A stretch of 64,000 nt of DNA from Burkholderiales bacterium 8X (GTDB lineage: Bacteria > Pseudomonadota > Gammaproteobacteria > Burkholderiales > Burkholderiaceae_C), in assembly GCA_902506565.1 (NCBI GenBank), contig LR732703.1:4616863-4680862 (forward strand), in the 5' to 3' direction. The first letter of the stretch is position 1. Every line of letters starts with the position of its first letter. The notes below the pieces were generated by a model that saw only the letters and a list, made by a program, of their open reading frames with translations, was not told the DNA's origin and did not search any database. The position numbers and the translations under genes were made by a program. Shown here piece after piece: positions 1 to 7,733 of the stretch.

Positions 1-417
1 ACCCGGCAAGGTCATACGCTGTTGGTCGACGGTCGATTGATCATCGTCGACGCCCCGTGCTCCGGCGTGCAGATGGCCTGGTTCGGCTACTTCACCGCCT
101 GCGTGGTGGCGCTCTGGCTGCAACGCTCCGGACGGAGCTTCGCGGCACGGCTGCCCGCCGTCGGCATGCTGGTGCTGACGGGCAACGTGCTTCGCAACAG
201 CCTGCTGGTGGCGTTCGAAGGCGCCGGGCATCCGGCAAGTCCTTGGCTGCACGATGCGATCGGATTGGTCCTGCTGGCGTTGGTCTGTGTCGGCATCGCC
301 AAAGCGATGGGGCTGGGCGGATCGCCGCGCGAGGCGAGCTCGGCTTTGACCGGCTGCGCTGCGTGGGCCGATCCGGCCCGCGGACGCTTGCCGGCGGGAC
401 GAGGAGTTCGGTCATGA
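1..417 (+). CDS. Exosortase family protein, C-terminal part (5' end outside window)
   Basis: Polytopic inner-membrane cysteine transpeptidase of the exosortase/archaeosortase family, which cleaves and re-anchors proteins carrying a C-terminal sorting tail. The frame is open from base 1, so the N-terminus lies outside the window. The three family catalytic positions are visible: Cys in APCSGVQM (codon at 58-60), Arg in GNVLRNS (193-195) and His in LHDAIG (250-252), each at or beside a hydrophobic segment. The tail after the last membrane helix (about residue 105 on) is Gly/Ala/Arg-rich and probably cytoplasmic. The stop overlaps the next start (ATGA), so the two are translationally coupled. 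The subfamily cannot be assigned from this fragment, and no sorting-tail substrate is recognisable nearby. Confidence 0.85.
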   Translation, partial: TRQGHTLLVDGRLIIVDAPCSGVQMAWFGYFTACVVALWLQRSGRSFAARLPAVGMLVLTGNVLRNSLLVAFEGAGHPASPWLHDAIGLVLLALVCVGIAKAMGLGGSPREASSALTGCAAWADPARGRLPAGRGVRS

Positions 418-1094
418 CCGCCAGGCTCCCCGCGAACCGTTGGACGACCGCGACCGCGACCATGAGCATCACGGCCCGCTTCGCGAACTTGGCGGAAGGC
501 GTCGAGCAGCTGTTCGCCAATCGGTTTGCGAACCGAATCCTGCACAAGGCCTTCTTCGCGCTGGCCATGGCGCTTTGCTTGACCTGGTCGCTGGCCTCGG
601 CATTGCACATCCGGTCGACGTCCGCCTCGTCCCCGGCTGTCTCGTCGCGGGCGGCTTCGACTTCGGCATCGGCCCTGCACGAATGGCCGGCCACCTGGGA
701 CGGCCTGCCGCTCCGGCCGCTCGCCCTCTCCGCGGTCGAGCAGCGTTTCGCGGACCGCTTTCCAGGCTCCTTGGCGCGGCTCACCGACGGCCGCGAGACA
801 CTGGTGTTCCGCCAGGTCCTCGAGCCGACCCGCATGCTGCATCCGGCTGCCGATTGCTACCGCGCGCTCGGCTATCGCCTGCAGCAGCAGCGGCTGGAGC
901 GGGACGCCGCCGAGCGGCTCTGGCATTGCTTCGTCGCGGTCGATGCCGCCGGCCGCAAGTTGCGGGTCTGCGAACGCATCGTGGATGCGAAGGGTGTTGC
1001 TTTTACGGATACTTCGGCCTGGTACTGGGCGGCGGCCAGCGGCCGCTCCGCCGGACCGTGGCAAGCTCTGACCCTGGCCCGAAGGATCGAGTGA
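414..1094 (+). CDS. Exosortase-associated EpsI-like membrane-anchored protein
   Basis: A 226-aa protein starting at the ATG that overlaps the exosortase stop. It has a leader of about 40 residues, one hydrophobic segment (around residues 43-62, FFALAMALCLTWSLASALHI) and then a soluble, presumably periplasmic domain. The motif LHPAADCYRALGY near residue 145 resembles the His...Cys-Tyr...Gly signature of EpsI-type exosortase partner proteins (family knowledge). Two further cysteines follow, in LWHCFV and LRVCER. The position directly behind an exosortase supports a role in that system, but the biochemical function of EpsI-like proteins is unsettled. The Ser/Ala-rich stretch after the membrane segment is probably a linker. 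The EpsI relation is inferred from motif and context only. Confidence 0.6.
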   Translation: MTARLPANRWTTATATMSITARFANLAEGVEQLFANRFANRILHKAFFALAMALCLTWSLASALHIRSTSASSPAVSSRAASTSASALHEWPATWDGLPLRPLALSAVEQRFADRFPGSLARLTDGRETLVFRQVLEPTRMLHPAADCYRALGYRLQQQRLERDAAERLWHCFVAVDAAGRKLRVCERIVDAKGVAFTDTSAWYWAAASGRSAGPWQALTLARRIE

Positions 1095-1101
1095 GACGGA
1101 T

Positions 1102-2385
1102 TTGAAGAAGGCGCTGCTTTTCCTGCTTTTCGCGGCCTTGGCGCTGCTGCTGACCACGCTGGTGGCCCTGGTGCTGGTGTTGAAGATCGCGCTGGCGCCG
1201 AGCGCCGACGAGTGGCCCGCCCGCTTCAAGGTCGGGCCGGCCACGCTCGAGATCGGCGTCCCCACCGCGCTGCGCCTGGCCACGTCATCGTGGTTCGCGC
1301 CGTGGTTCGCCGGCCGCCGCTTCGATACGCCGCAGGGCCCGGTGCAGGTCGGCTGGAACGAGGCATCCAACACGCTGCAGCTCGACTGCGCGCCTTGCGC
1401 GGTCCAGGTGCCGTCGCTGGGCACCGAGCCGCTCCGGCTCGATCGTCTCCGCCTGACGGCCCGGCGCGACGGTGGCACGCTCAACGGCATGCTGGAAGCC
1501 TTGCCCGCCGCCACGGCACCGAGCGCGACGGCGAGCGACGGCGGCGAGAACCTGCTGCGCGCCCGCTGGGACGGCCGCCTGACGCAGAAGGCACTGCAGC
1601 TCGACATCCATGTCGCCGAAGCGCCGATCGCCCGCTGGTACACCGCGCTGGCGCCGTCGATTCCCGAACTGCAGCGCGCCCGCATCGACGGATCGCTGGA
1701 GGCGCGGGTGCAGCTCGGGCTGCCTTCCGGACGTTACTCGGTGCAGCCACAGATTTCGCAGTTCGAAGTGCAGGGTCTCGGCACCGAGGCGATGCTGAAC
1801 GCCCGCAGCAGCTGCGGCCCGCCGGCCCGGCTCGCCACCGACAGCTGGCTGGCCCGCGCGGTGGTGGCCGCGGAAGACCAGCGCTTCTTCAGTCATCCGG
1901 GCTTCGACGTGGTCGAGATGCTGGCCTCGCTCGAAGGCAACCAGAAGGCCGGGCAGGTGGAGCGCGGCGGCAGCACGATCACGCAGCAGCTGGCGCGCCT
2001 CCTGGTGACCGGCAGCGAGCGCAGCGCCGAGCGCAAGCTGCGCGAACTGCTGTACGCAACCGAGATGGAGCAGACCCTCGGCAAGGCCCGCATCCTGCAG
2101 CTGTACCTGGACAACGCGCCGTGGGGCCTTGGCATCTGCGGCGCGGAGGCGGCGGCGCGTCGCTACTTCAAGCGGCCGGCGCGCAATCTCGAGCCGCTCC
2201 AGGCGGTGTGGCTGGCGACGATGCTGACGAATCCGCAGGTGGCGCTGGATCGTTGGCGAAGCACGGGGCAGGTGGACGTGGCGCGGGCCAAGGCGGTGGT
2301 CGAAGGTCTGCGGGGGGTAGGGCGCGGGCAGCGGGATGCTTTGATCAAGAACCTGGAGTCGGCCAGGTTTGCTGCGCCTTCATAA
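1102..2385 (+). CDS. Stand-alone GT51 peptidoglycan glycosyltransferase domain protein
   Basis: 427 aa, TTG start 7 nt after the preceding stop. An N-terminal membrane helix (residues 3-30, Leu/Ala/Val-rich) is followed by about 210 residues of unrecognised periplasmic domain with a Cys pair (LDCAPCAVQV). The C-terminal half is a GT51 (penicillin-binding-protein-type) glycosyltransferase domain: the catalytic-Glu motif AEDQRFFSHPG has its Glu near residue 258, GGSTITQQLAR lies near 290, and RKLRELLYATEME and YLDNAPWG follow. No transpeptidase domain is present, so it resembles a monofunctional transglycosylase that polymerises lipid II, but with a large extra N-terminal domain. It forms an apparent operon with the exosortase and EpsI-like genes. 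Placing a glycan polymerase inside an exosortase locus is unusual. Activity is inferred. Confidence 0.8.
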   Translation: MKKALLFLLFAALALLLTTLVALVLVLKIALAPSADEWPARFKVGPATLEIGVPTALRLATSSWFAPWFAGRRFDTPQGPVQVGWNEASNTLQLDCAPCAVQVPSLGTEPLRLDRLRLTARRDGGTLNGMLEALPAATAPSATASDGGENLLRARWDGRLTQKALQLDIHVAEAPIARWYTALAPSIPELQRARIDGSLEARVQLGLPSGRYSVQPQISQFEVQGLGTEAMLNARSSCGPPARLATDSWLARAVVAAEDQRFFSHPGFDVVEMLASLEGNQKAGQVERGGSTITQQLARLLVTGSERSAERKLRELLYATEMEQTLGKARILQLYLDNAPWGLGICGAEAAARRYFKRPARNLEPLQAVWLATMLTNPQVALDRWRSTGQVDVARAKAVVEGLRGVGRGQRDALIKNLESARFAAPS

Positions 2386-2499
2386 CTTTTGGCTGTTCAG
2401 TCTTCGGGCTCAAGTGCGTTCGCTAGTGAGGTCCGCCCGGTACGCGGTACGGTCCGGTCGATCCCACTGCGCGTGACCCCGTCGCTTCGCTCGGGGCAA

Positions 2500-2590
2500 C
2501 CTGCGGTGCTCGCGTTTCGCGGGGTCCGCATGAACTCGCTTCGCTCAAACAGCATGCGGCCCTGATCCGCGAAACACTGCGCTCCTCGGC
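2500..2590 (+). repeat. Structured palindromic repeat, copy 1 (inverted relative to copy 2)
   Basis: A 91-base element that reappears inverted at 2873-2962. It folds on itself: GTTTCGCGG (2514-2522) pairs with CCGCGAAAC (2567-2575), and CCGCATG (2526-2532) pairs with CATGCGG (2553-2559). This leaves a 20-base loop that contains ACTCGCTTCGCTCAAAC. The loop and the flanks (CCTGCGGTGCTCGCG, GCTCCTCGGC) are shared with copy 2, while the stems differ in a compensatory way. No reading frame is credible here. Confidence 0.7.
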
Positions 2591-2749
2591 ACGCGCAGAG
2601 GGCTCGCCCAGCCCGCACCGCGTACCGGGCTATTCGGGTGTTCGGAAGACGCGCATACCTTCGACAAGGAAACCAACGGCCTTTGCGGGTGTTCTGACCG
2701 CCGGCAAGACAGCTTGGCCGTGCAAACCCGGGCTCGGTGTCCTGCGTTC

Positions 2750-2805
2750 GGCTGTTGGCTGTCGGCTGTCGGCTGTTGGCTGTTGGCTGTTGGCTGTTGG
2801 CTGTC
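2750..2805. repeat. Heptamer tandem repeat (GGCTGTT/C, about 8 copies)
   Basis: A run of about eight head-to-tail copies of GGCTGTT or GGCTGTC between the two copies of the structured inverted repeat. The unit of seven does not preserve a reading frame, and no gene spans it. The whole 2386-3146 interval (about 760 bases) holds only this array, the two inverted repeats and the upstream region of the next gene. Confidence 0.85.
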
Positions 2806-2872
2806 CTCGTAGATCACCGACGGCGTACCGGCGGTGGTGGGTGGTGTGTCCTCTGCCGTAAGTCGAGTCACC

Positions 2873-2962
2873 GCCGAGGAGCGGAGTGACAGGTGGATCA
2901 GGGCCGCGCGTGTTTGAGCGAAGCGAGTTTGCGCGGACCCCACCTGGCGCGAGCACCGCAGG
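2873..2962 (-). repeat. Structured palindromic repeat, copy 2 (inverted)
   Basis: Read on the minus strand, this copy aligns over its whole length with 2500-2590. Its stems are CAGGTGG/CCACCTG (plus-strand 2890-2896 with 2940-2946) and CCGCGC/GCGCGG (2904-2909 with 2931-2936). They replace the TTCGCGG/CCGCGAA and CCGCATG/CATGCGG stems of copy 1 and stay fully paired. The loop ACTCGCTTCGCTCAAAC is unchanged. Confidence 0.7.
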
Positions 2963-3146
2963 GAAGCCCGAAGGGCCGGTGACGTCTGGAGGCAGAGGGC
3001 ACGCCACCCGCCACCGCTGCCCCCTCCGCACAAACGCTCCAACCAACACAGCCGCCAAACAGACAACACGCAAAGGCGCCCACCTACCGAACAACGGCAC
3101 GTCAAAGCCACCCGACAACTCTTCCGCGCCTCATAGATTGCATTGC

Positions 3147-4217
3147 ATGACAGAAGTCCGCAAAGGCCAGTCCCCCGGCCACATCAGTCGCGTGCAATTC
3201 CATGAACGATTCATGGACGACTTCCTCGACCCGGCTTTCAAGCAAGAGGGCGAGGCGCTGAGTCGACTCGAGGCCATCGCTTGGGAGGCTTACGACCAGG
3301 GCCGGAAGTCACCACAAACGCGCAAGGCCGGCCCGGGCTATGCCGACCCCGACTACGACCTCTCGATCGAGTGGATCGAAGCCAAGGAGCGCATCGACCT
3401 CGCGCGGGCTGCCTGGTCAAAGGCCGAAACGCCCTCGCGTGTTCTGTTGATCAACGGCTCGCCGCGCAATGACGGCACCTGCCCGGGGGAGAACTCGAAG
3501 ACCCATCGACTCCTGCAGCTCGCCAAGGAAGAACTCGAACGCAAGCGGATCGAGACCGACGTGCTCGACCTCAGCCTCCTGACCTCCGAATACGGGCGCC
3601 GGATCCATCCGTGCAAGGGCTGCGTCTCGACCGCCATGCCGCTCTGCCACTTTCCGTGCAGCTGCTACCCGAATCATTCGCTCCGGCAGACCGGCGACTG
3701 GATGAACGAGATCTACGAACGCTGGACCGCCGCCCACGGCGTCATCCTCTTCACGCCGACCCATTGGTACCAGGCGACCAGCCCGCTCAAGCTGATGATC
3801 GACCGGCTGGTCTGCGCCGATGGCGGCAATCCGGATCCGACCACCACGCACGGCAAGAAGCCCGAGGAGGCGAAGGCGCTGGAGCTGAAAGGCTGGGGCT
3901 ATCCGAAGCATCTCGACGGGCGCACCTACGGCGTGGTGGTGCATGGCGACGTGGCGGGTATCGAGAGCGTGCGCCGGAACCTGTGCGACTGGCTCGACTG
4001 GATGGGGCTGATCGATGCGGGTACCCAGTCGCGGCTCGATCGCTACATCGGCTACTACGAGCCCTACGCCACGAGCCACGACACGCTCGACAAGGACCTG
4101 GCGGTGCAGGAAGAAACCCGCAACGTGGCCCGCGCGGTGGCTTGCGCGGTCGGCGAGCTTCGGGCGCGGCGGCTGAAGCCGCCGGATCGCAATCTGCCGA
4201 AGCCGCGGCCGAAGTAG
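3147..4217 (+). CDS. NAD(P)H-dependent FMN reductase / flavodoxin-fold protein
   Basis: 356 aa. The frame is open further upstream (to 2886), but that part would be encoded by the structured repeat. The ATG at 3147, giving MTEVRKGQSPG, is the first sensible start, so I use it. An N-terminal region of about 95 residues (helical, charged) precedes a flavodoxin-like domain beginning RVLLINGSPRNDGTC, a typical flavin-phosphate loop of NADPH-dependent FMN reductases. The later FTPTHWYQATSPLKLMIDRLVC matches the second flavin-binding segment (sequence resemblance). The Cys-rich stretch HPCKGCVSTAMPLCHFPCSCYP in the middle is notable and could bind a metal or be redox-active. Likely a cytoplasmic flavin-dependent oxidoreductase; substrate unknown. 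Transcribed alone. Confidence 0.75.
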   Translation: MTEVRKGQSPGHISRVQFHERFMDDFLDPAFKQEGEALSRLEAIAWEAYDQGRKSPQTRKAGPGYADPDYDLSIEWIEAKERIDLARAAWSKAETPSRVLLINGSPRNDGTCPGENSKTHRLLQLAKEELERKRIETDVLDLSLLTSEYGRRIHPCKGCVSTAMPLCHFPCSCYPNHSLRQTGDWMNEIYERWTAAHGVILFTPTHWYQATSPLKLMIDRLVCADGGNPDPTTTHGKKPEEAKALELKGWGYPKHLDGRTYGVVVHGDVAGIESVRRNLCDWLDWMGLIDAGTQSRLDRYIGYYEPYATSHDTLDKDLAVQEETRNVARAVACAVGELRARRLKPPDRNLPKPRPK

Positions 4218-4366
4218 GTCGGCCCGAGCGACTTCGTTCGCGGGTCGTGTTCATCGGATCTTTACCGGCGGTGACGCATCGCTCACCGAGCTTTTACAGA
4301 CGGCTTCCACACTCGCTTTCACCTGCTGTCGATCGATGGCAGGCTTCTTCGAAAGGAAGCACGTTC

Positions 4367-4951
4367 ATGATCAAGTCTCGCCACCATCTCCTTCTTGCCG
4401 GGCTCATGGCCACGGCTTTCGCCTCGTCGGCCTTCGCACAAGCGGCGCCGCAAGGCCCGTTGACCGCGCCGGTGCCGCCGGCGGCAGAGGCCCAGGTCGG
4501 TGCGCCGAATGCGCAGGCTGCAAAGCCGAACCACCATGGCCGCGCCGATCGCGCCGCGCGATTCGAGCGCATGAAGGCGCACCGCGCCCAGCGCATGGCA
4601 GCCCTCAAGGACAAGCTCAAGCTCACGCCGCAGCAGGAGTCGGCCTGGTCCAGCTTCGCTTCGGCCAACCAGCCGCCGGCTCGCCCGGACGGTGCGAACC
4701 TGCGCGGCCACCGCGCCGAAATGGCCAAGCTGAGCACGCCCGAACGCCTCGAACGCATGCAGGCCCGCCAGGCGGAGCGCAGCGCCCGCTTCACCAAGCG
4801 GATCGAGGCGACCCGCACGTTCTATGCAGCCTTGACGCCGGAGCAACAGAAGACCTTCGACGCCGAATCCGTCATGCGCTTCGGACCGGGGCATCGGCAT
4901 GGACGGCATCACGGCATGGAACATCGGGCCGATGCGCCGATGAAGGGCTGA
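4367..4951 (+). CDS. Spy/CpxP-like periplasmic protein (LTxxQ motifs)
   Basis: 194 aa. The start is the ATG preceded by AGGAAG about 8 bases upstream. A clear Sec signal peptide (MIKSRHHLLLAGLMATAFASSAFAQA) is followed by a Pro/Ala linker and a basic helical domain. Two copies of the family signature are visible: LTPQQESAW near residue 85 and LTPEQQKTF near residue 159. These are characteristic of the Spy/CpxP family of periplasmic, ATP-independent chaperones and envelope-stress sensors (family knowledge). The C-terminus is His-rich (GHRHGRHHGMEHR), which suggests metal binding. It stands alone with its own ribosome binding site and ends at a strong shared terminator. Chaperone function is inferred from the motif and the secretion signal. 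Confidence 0.75.
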   Translation: MIKSRHHLLLAGLMATAFASSAFAQAAPQGPLTAPVPPAAEAQVGAPNAQAAKPNHHGRADRAARFERMKAHRAQRMAALKDKLKLTPQQESAWSSFASANQPPARPDGANLRGHRAEMAKLSTPERLERMQARQAERSARFTKRIEATRTFYAALTPEQQKTFDAESVMRFGPGHRHGRHHGMEHRADAPMKG

Positions 4952-5008
4952 CCTCGTCGGCGGGCGGCGGCTCGGATCGAATCGCCGCCATCGACGTCCG
5001 TCACGCAA

Positions 5009-5042
5009 AAGGCCCGCTGCGCCTCTCGACGCAGCGGGCCTT
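5009..5042. terminator. Bidirectional intrinsic terminator
   Basis: A perfect 13-bp stem, AAGGCCCGCTGCG / CGCAGCGGGCCTT, with an 8-base loop. It is flanked by A- and T-rich bases and sits between the convergent genes ending at 4951 (+) and 5069 (-), so it can serve both. Confidence 0.85.
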
Positions 5043-5068
5043 GTCACGTGCTCGAAGAAAGAGCTTCC

Positions 5069-5497
5069 TTACTTCGGCGTTCCGGTCTTGTCCTTGGGAT
5101 TGGTCGGCACGTCCGGCCGCTCCCCCTTCTGGCCGGCCTGCGGCGAACGGTTGGCGCGCGCATCGGCAGAGACTTCGGTACGGGTCATAGCGCCGGTCAT
5201 CGGCGTCGCATTCGGCTGGTTGTTGGTGGTGGTGCTGGCCTCGCCCTTCGGCACCATGGAGTTGGCAGGGCTGCGGTTCTCGGCACGTGCCTCCGACTTG
5301 ACCATTTCGCGCGATGCGGGGTTGGTGCCGTCCGGCCGCTGGGTCGGGTTCGCCACGCCTGACGGCGTCTTGGTGCTGGCCTGTCCGCCCTTGGCCGGGT
5401 CGGGCTGAGCGGGCATCGAGGTGGTTTGTGCACCGGCAGCACCGGCCATGCCAATCAGGCCTGCGAGTACGGTGCTTGCGATCAATCCTTGCTTCAT
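5069..5497 (-). CDS. Small secreted hypothetical protein
   Basis: 142 aa with a clear Sec signal peptide (MKQGLIASTVLAGLIGMAGAAGAQ). The mature part is low-complexity and hydrophilic, rich in Pro, Asn, Thr, Lys and Ala, with no cysteines and no recognisable domain. It is probably intrinsically disordered. The ATG is well supported by AAGGAG 8 bases upstream. It converges on the Spy/CpxP-like gene and shares its terminator. Function unknown: a periplasmic or secreted disordered protein is all that can be said. Confidence 0.6.
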   Translation of the reverse strand: MKQGLIASTVLAGLIGMAGAAGAQTTSMPAQPDPAKGGQASTKTPSGVANPTQRPDGTNPASREMVKSEARAENRSPANSMVPKGEASTTTNNQPNATPMTGAMTRTEVSADARANRSPQAGQKGERPDVPTNPKDKTGTPK

Positions 5498-5620
5498 GGT
5501 GGTCTCCTTGCGTTCGATGGATGGATGGGATTCAGAAATCGGACGAGCCGGTTTTGCCGAGCCCTGAAGTCACCGTAGAAGGCTTTTTCCGGTCGAGTGT
5601 GGTGATTCGGACGGCCTGCA

Positions 5621-5677
5621 TGTAGGAGCGCGCCACCGCGACTCGACAGTCAAGCCATGAGTTGGCAAGCTCCTACA
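5621..5677. repeat. REP-like extragenic palindrome
   Basis: TGTAGGAGC (5621-5629) and its reverse complement GCTCCTACA (5669-5677) bracket a 39-base interval. The sub-sequence GTAGGAGCGCGC recurs at 35676-35687, also in a gene-free region, and a related AGGAGGCGACTCCT lies at 10113-10130. This layout resembles the TGTAGGAGC-type REP elements of gammaproteobacteria (resemblance only). Confidence 0.5.
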
Positions 5678-5710
5678 GCCCCGGCTGTCGCTCGGCCGTA
5701 CAACCTCGTC

Positions 5711-6496
5711 GTGAAGCCTTCCTCCCCCGCGCCCGGCGCGACCCACACCCCCACCTCGCTCAAGGTGATGACCGTGAACACCCACAAGGGCTTCACTGCG
5801 CTCAATCGAAAGTTCATCCTTCCGGAGCTGCGCGAGGCGGTCCGCACCGTCGGCGCCGACGTGGTGTTCCTGCAGGAGGTGCTGGGGACGCACGAGCGTC
5901 ATTCGCGCAAGGTCGAGAAGTGGCCCGAGGCCCCGCACTACGAGTTCCTCGCCGACACCATGTGGCCGCAGTTCGCCTACGGCCGCAACGCCGTGTACCC
6001 GAAGGGCCATCACGGCAATGCGGTGCTCTCGAAGTTTCCGATCGTCCATCACAAGAACCACGACGTGTCGATCGCCGGCCCCGAGAAGCGCGGCCTGCTG
6101 CATTGCGTGCTGCGGCTGCCCGGCCGGCCCGTCGACGTGCATGCGATCTGCGCCCACCTGGGGCTGGCCGAGGCGCATCGCCAGCAGCAGCTCGAGCTCT
6201 TGTGCCACATCGTGCGGGACGAGGTGCCGCCCGATGCGCCGCTGATCGTCGCCGGCGACTTCAACGACTGGCGCGGTCGCGCGCATTCGGTACTCGAAGA
6301 CGGCGCTGCGCTGCGCGAGGTGTTCCTGAGCGCCCACGGCAAGGCGGCCAAGACCTTCCCTTCGCGCTTCCCGCTGCTCTCGCTCGACCGCATCTACGTG
6401 CGAAACGCCGGCGTGCATTCGCCGGTGGTGTTGCCGAGAAGGCCTTGGTCGCACTTGTCCGACCATGCGCCGTTGGTGGCAGAGATCCAGCTATGA
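5711..6496 (+). CDS. ybhP: Endonuclease/exonuclease/phosphatase family protein, YbhP-like
   Basis: 261 aa from GTG 5711. The frame is open from ATG 5657, but that extension is encoded by a REP-like palindrome, so I prefer the downstream GTG. The fold is the endonuclease/exonuclease/phosphatase (EEP, DNase I-like) domain: first strand MTVNTHKG with the metal-binding Asn, then VVFLQEV with the catalytic Glu, IVAGDFNDW, and a terminal SDHAPLV. The His in that SDH motif is the usual catalytic residue. It overlaps clsB by ATGA and ybhN follows, the same three-gene order as E. coli ybhP-ybhO-ybhN. This suggests a role linked to cardiolipin or membrane lipid metabolism rather than DNA cleavage; the true substrate is unknown. 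Confidence 0.8.
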   Translation: MKPSSPAPGATHTPTSLKVMTVNTHKGFTALNRKFILPELREAVRTVGADVVFLQEVLGTHERHSRKVEKWPEAPHYEFLADTMWPQFAYGRNAVYPKGHHGNAVLSKFPIVHHKNHDVSIAGPEKRGLLHCVLRLPGRPVDVHAICAHLGLAEAHRQQQLELLCHIVRDEVPPDAPLIVAGDFNDWRGRAHSVLEDGAALREVFLSAHGKAAKTFPSRFPLLSLDRIYVRNAGVHSPVVLPRRPWSHLSDHAPLVAEIQL

Positions 6497-7731
6497 ACTA
6501 CCTCAACCGATGGGTGCCGGGCAACACGGTCCGACTGCTCGAGAACGGCGAAGAGTTCTTCCCGCGGGTGTTCGAAGTCATTCGCTCGGCCGAGCGCGAA
6601 GTCATCGTCGAGACCTTCATCCTGTTCGAGGACAAGGTCGGCGTGCAGCTGCATGCGGCGATGCGCGAGGCGGCGCTGCGCGGCGTCAAGGTCGACCTCA
6701 TGATCGACGGCTTCGGCTCGCCCGACCTGTCGCCAGAGTTCCTCGAAGGCCTGACTTCGGCCGGCGTCAAGGTCCGGGTGTTCGATCCGGGCAGCCGGGT
6801 CTTCGGCCAGCGCCTCAACATCTTCCGGCGCATGCATCGCAAGATGGTGGTGGTCGACGGCAGCACCGCCTTTGTGGGCGGCATCAACTATTCCGCCGAT
6901 CACCTCGAAGATTTCGGTCCGAAGGGCAAGCAGGACTACGCAGTCGAGCTGCATGGGCCGATCGTGGCCGACATCCATCGCTTCGTGCTGCATGCGATCG
7001 CGGTCGGCGGCAAGGGGCCGAGCTGGTTCAGAAGGCGGCTCAAGGCCGCGCAGCAGGACTCGGTCGCGCCGGTCGGCGAAGCCGAGGTCAAGCTGGTGAC
7101 CCGCGACAACCGCCGCCACACCAACGACATCGAGCGCCAGTACCGGGCGGCCATCCGCAGCGCCCGGCACCGCATCGTGATCGCCAACGCCTACTTCTTC
7201 CCCGGCTACCGCCTCATCAAGGAAATGCGGCGCGCGGCGCGTCGCGGCGTCGACGTGCGGCTGATCCTGCAGGGTGAACCGGACATGCCGATCGTCAAGG
7301 TGGCGGCCAGCATGCTCTATCACCACCTGGTGCATGCCGGCGTGCACATCCACGAGTACTGCGCCCGGCCGCTGCACGGCAAGGTCGCGGTGGTGGACAA
7401 CGACTGGAGCACGGTCGGCTCCAGCAACCTCGACCCGCTGAGCCTGTCGCTCAACCTCGAGGCGAACGTGATCATTCGCGACAGGGGCTTCAACCAGGTG
7501 CTGAGCGAACGGCTCGACCACCTGATCCGGCACCAGTGCAAGCAGATCGACACGGACGACCTCAGCGAGTGGAGCGCCTGGCGCCTGGTGCGCAGCTTTT
7601 TCATCTTCCACCTGTTGCGCTGGTATCCATCCTGGGTGGGCTGGCTGCCGCGGCATGCGCCCAAGCTCAAGCCGCTGGCGGCGCCCGAGCCGCGCGGCAG
7701 CGGCGCCACGCAGACCGACGCCGCCGCCTGA
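6493..7731 (+). CDS. clsB: Cardiolipin synthase B
   Basis: 412 aa; phospholipase-D-superfamily synthase that joins two phosphatidylglycerol molecules (or related phospholipids) into cardiolipin at the inner membrane. Two HKD motifs are visible: MHRKMVVVDGSTAFVGG near residue 116, and LHGKVAVVDNDWSTVGSSN near residue 295. The length matches ClsB (about 410 aa), and the protein lacks the two N-terminal membrane helices of ClsA. The ATG overlaps the ybhP stop, and ybhN follows after 2 bases, so all three are surely co-translated. The C-terminus has a hydrophobic patch (FFIFHLLRWYPSWVGWLP) that may seat it on the membrane, followed by a Pro/Ala tail. Confidence 0.92.
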   Translation: MNYLNRWVPGNTVRLLENGEEFFPRVFEVIRSAEREVIVETFILFEDKVGVQLHAAMREAALRGVKVDLMIDGFGSPDLSPEFLEGLTSAGVKVRVFDPGSRVFGQRLNIFRRMHRKMVVVDGSTAFVGGINYSADHLEDFGPKGKQDYAVELHGPIVADIHRFVLHAIAVGGKGPSWFRRRLKAAQQDSVAPVGEAEVKLVTRDNRRHTNDIERQYRAAIRSARHRIVIANAYFFPGYRLIKEMRRAARRGVDVRLILQGEPDMPIVKVAASMLYHHLVHAGVHIHEYCARPLHGKVAVVDNDWSTVGSSNLDPLSLSLNLEANVIIRDRGFNQVLSERLDHLIRHQCKQIDTDDLSEWSAWRLVRSFFIFHLLRWYPSWVGWLPRHAPKLKPLAAPEPRGSGATQTDAAA

Positions 7732-7733
7732 CC

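Noticed and set aside
87..1685. A 532-codon minus-strand frame over the exosortase block
   Set aside because: It crosses three overlapping rightward genes with clear family motifs; its own translation is Arg/Ser/Pro-rich and matches nothing.
2886..3146. N-terminal extension of the flavodoxin-fold gene
   Set aside because: The extension is encoded by the second copy of the structured repeat, and the composition changes sharply at MTEVRKG.
2386..3146. Possible CRISPR-like array around the GGCTGTT repeats
   Set aside because: Units are seven bases with no spacers; this is a simple tandem repeat.
5657..5710. ATG 5657 as start of the ybhP-like gene
   Set aside because: The codons between 5657 and 5710 fall in and just after a REP-like palindrome and do not look like the protein family; GTG 5711 is preferred.
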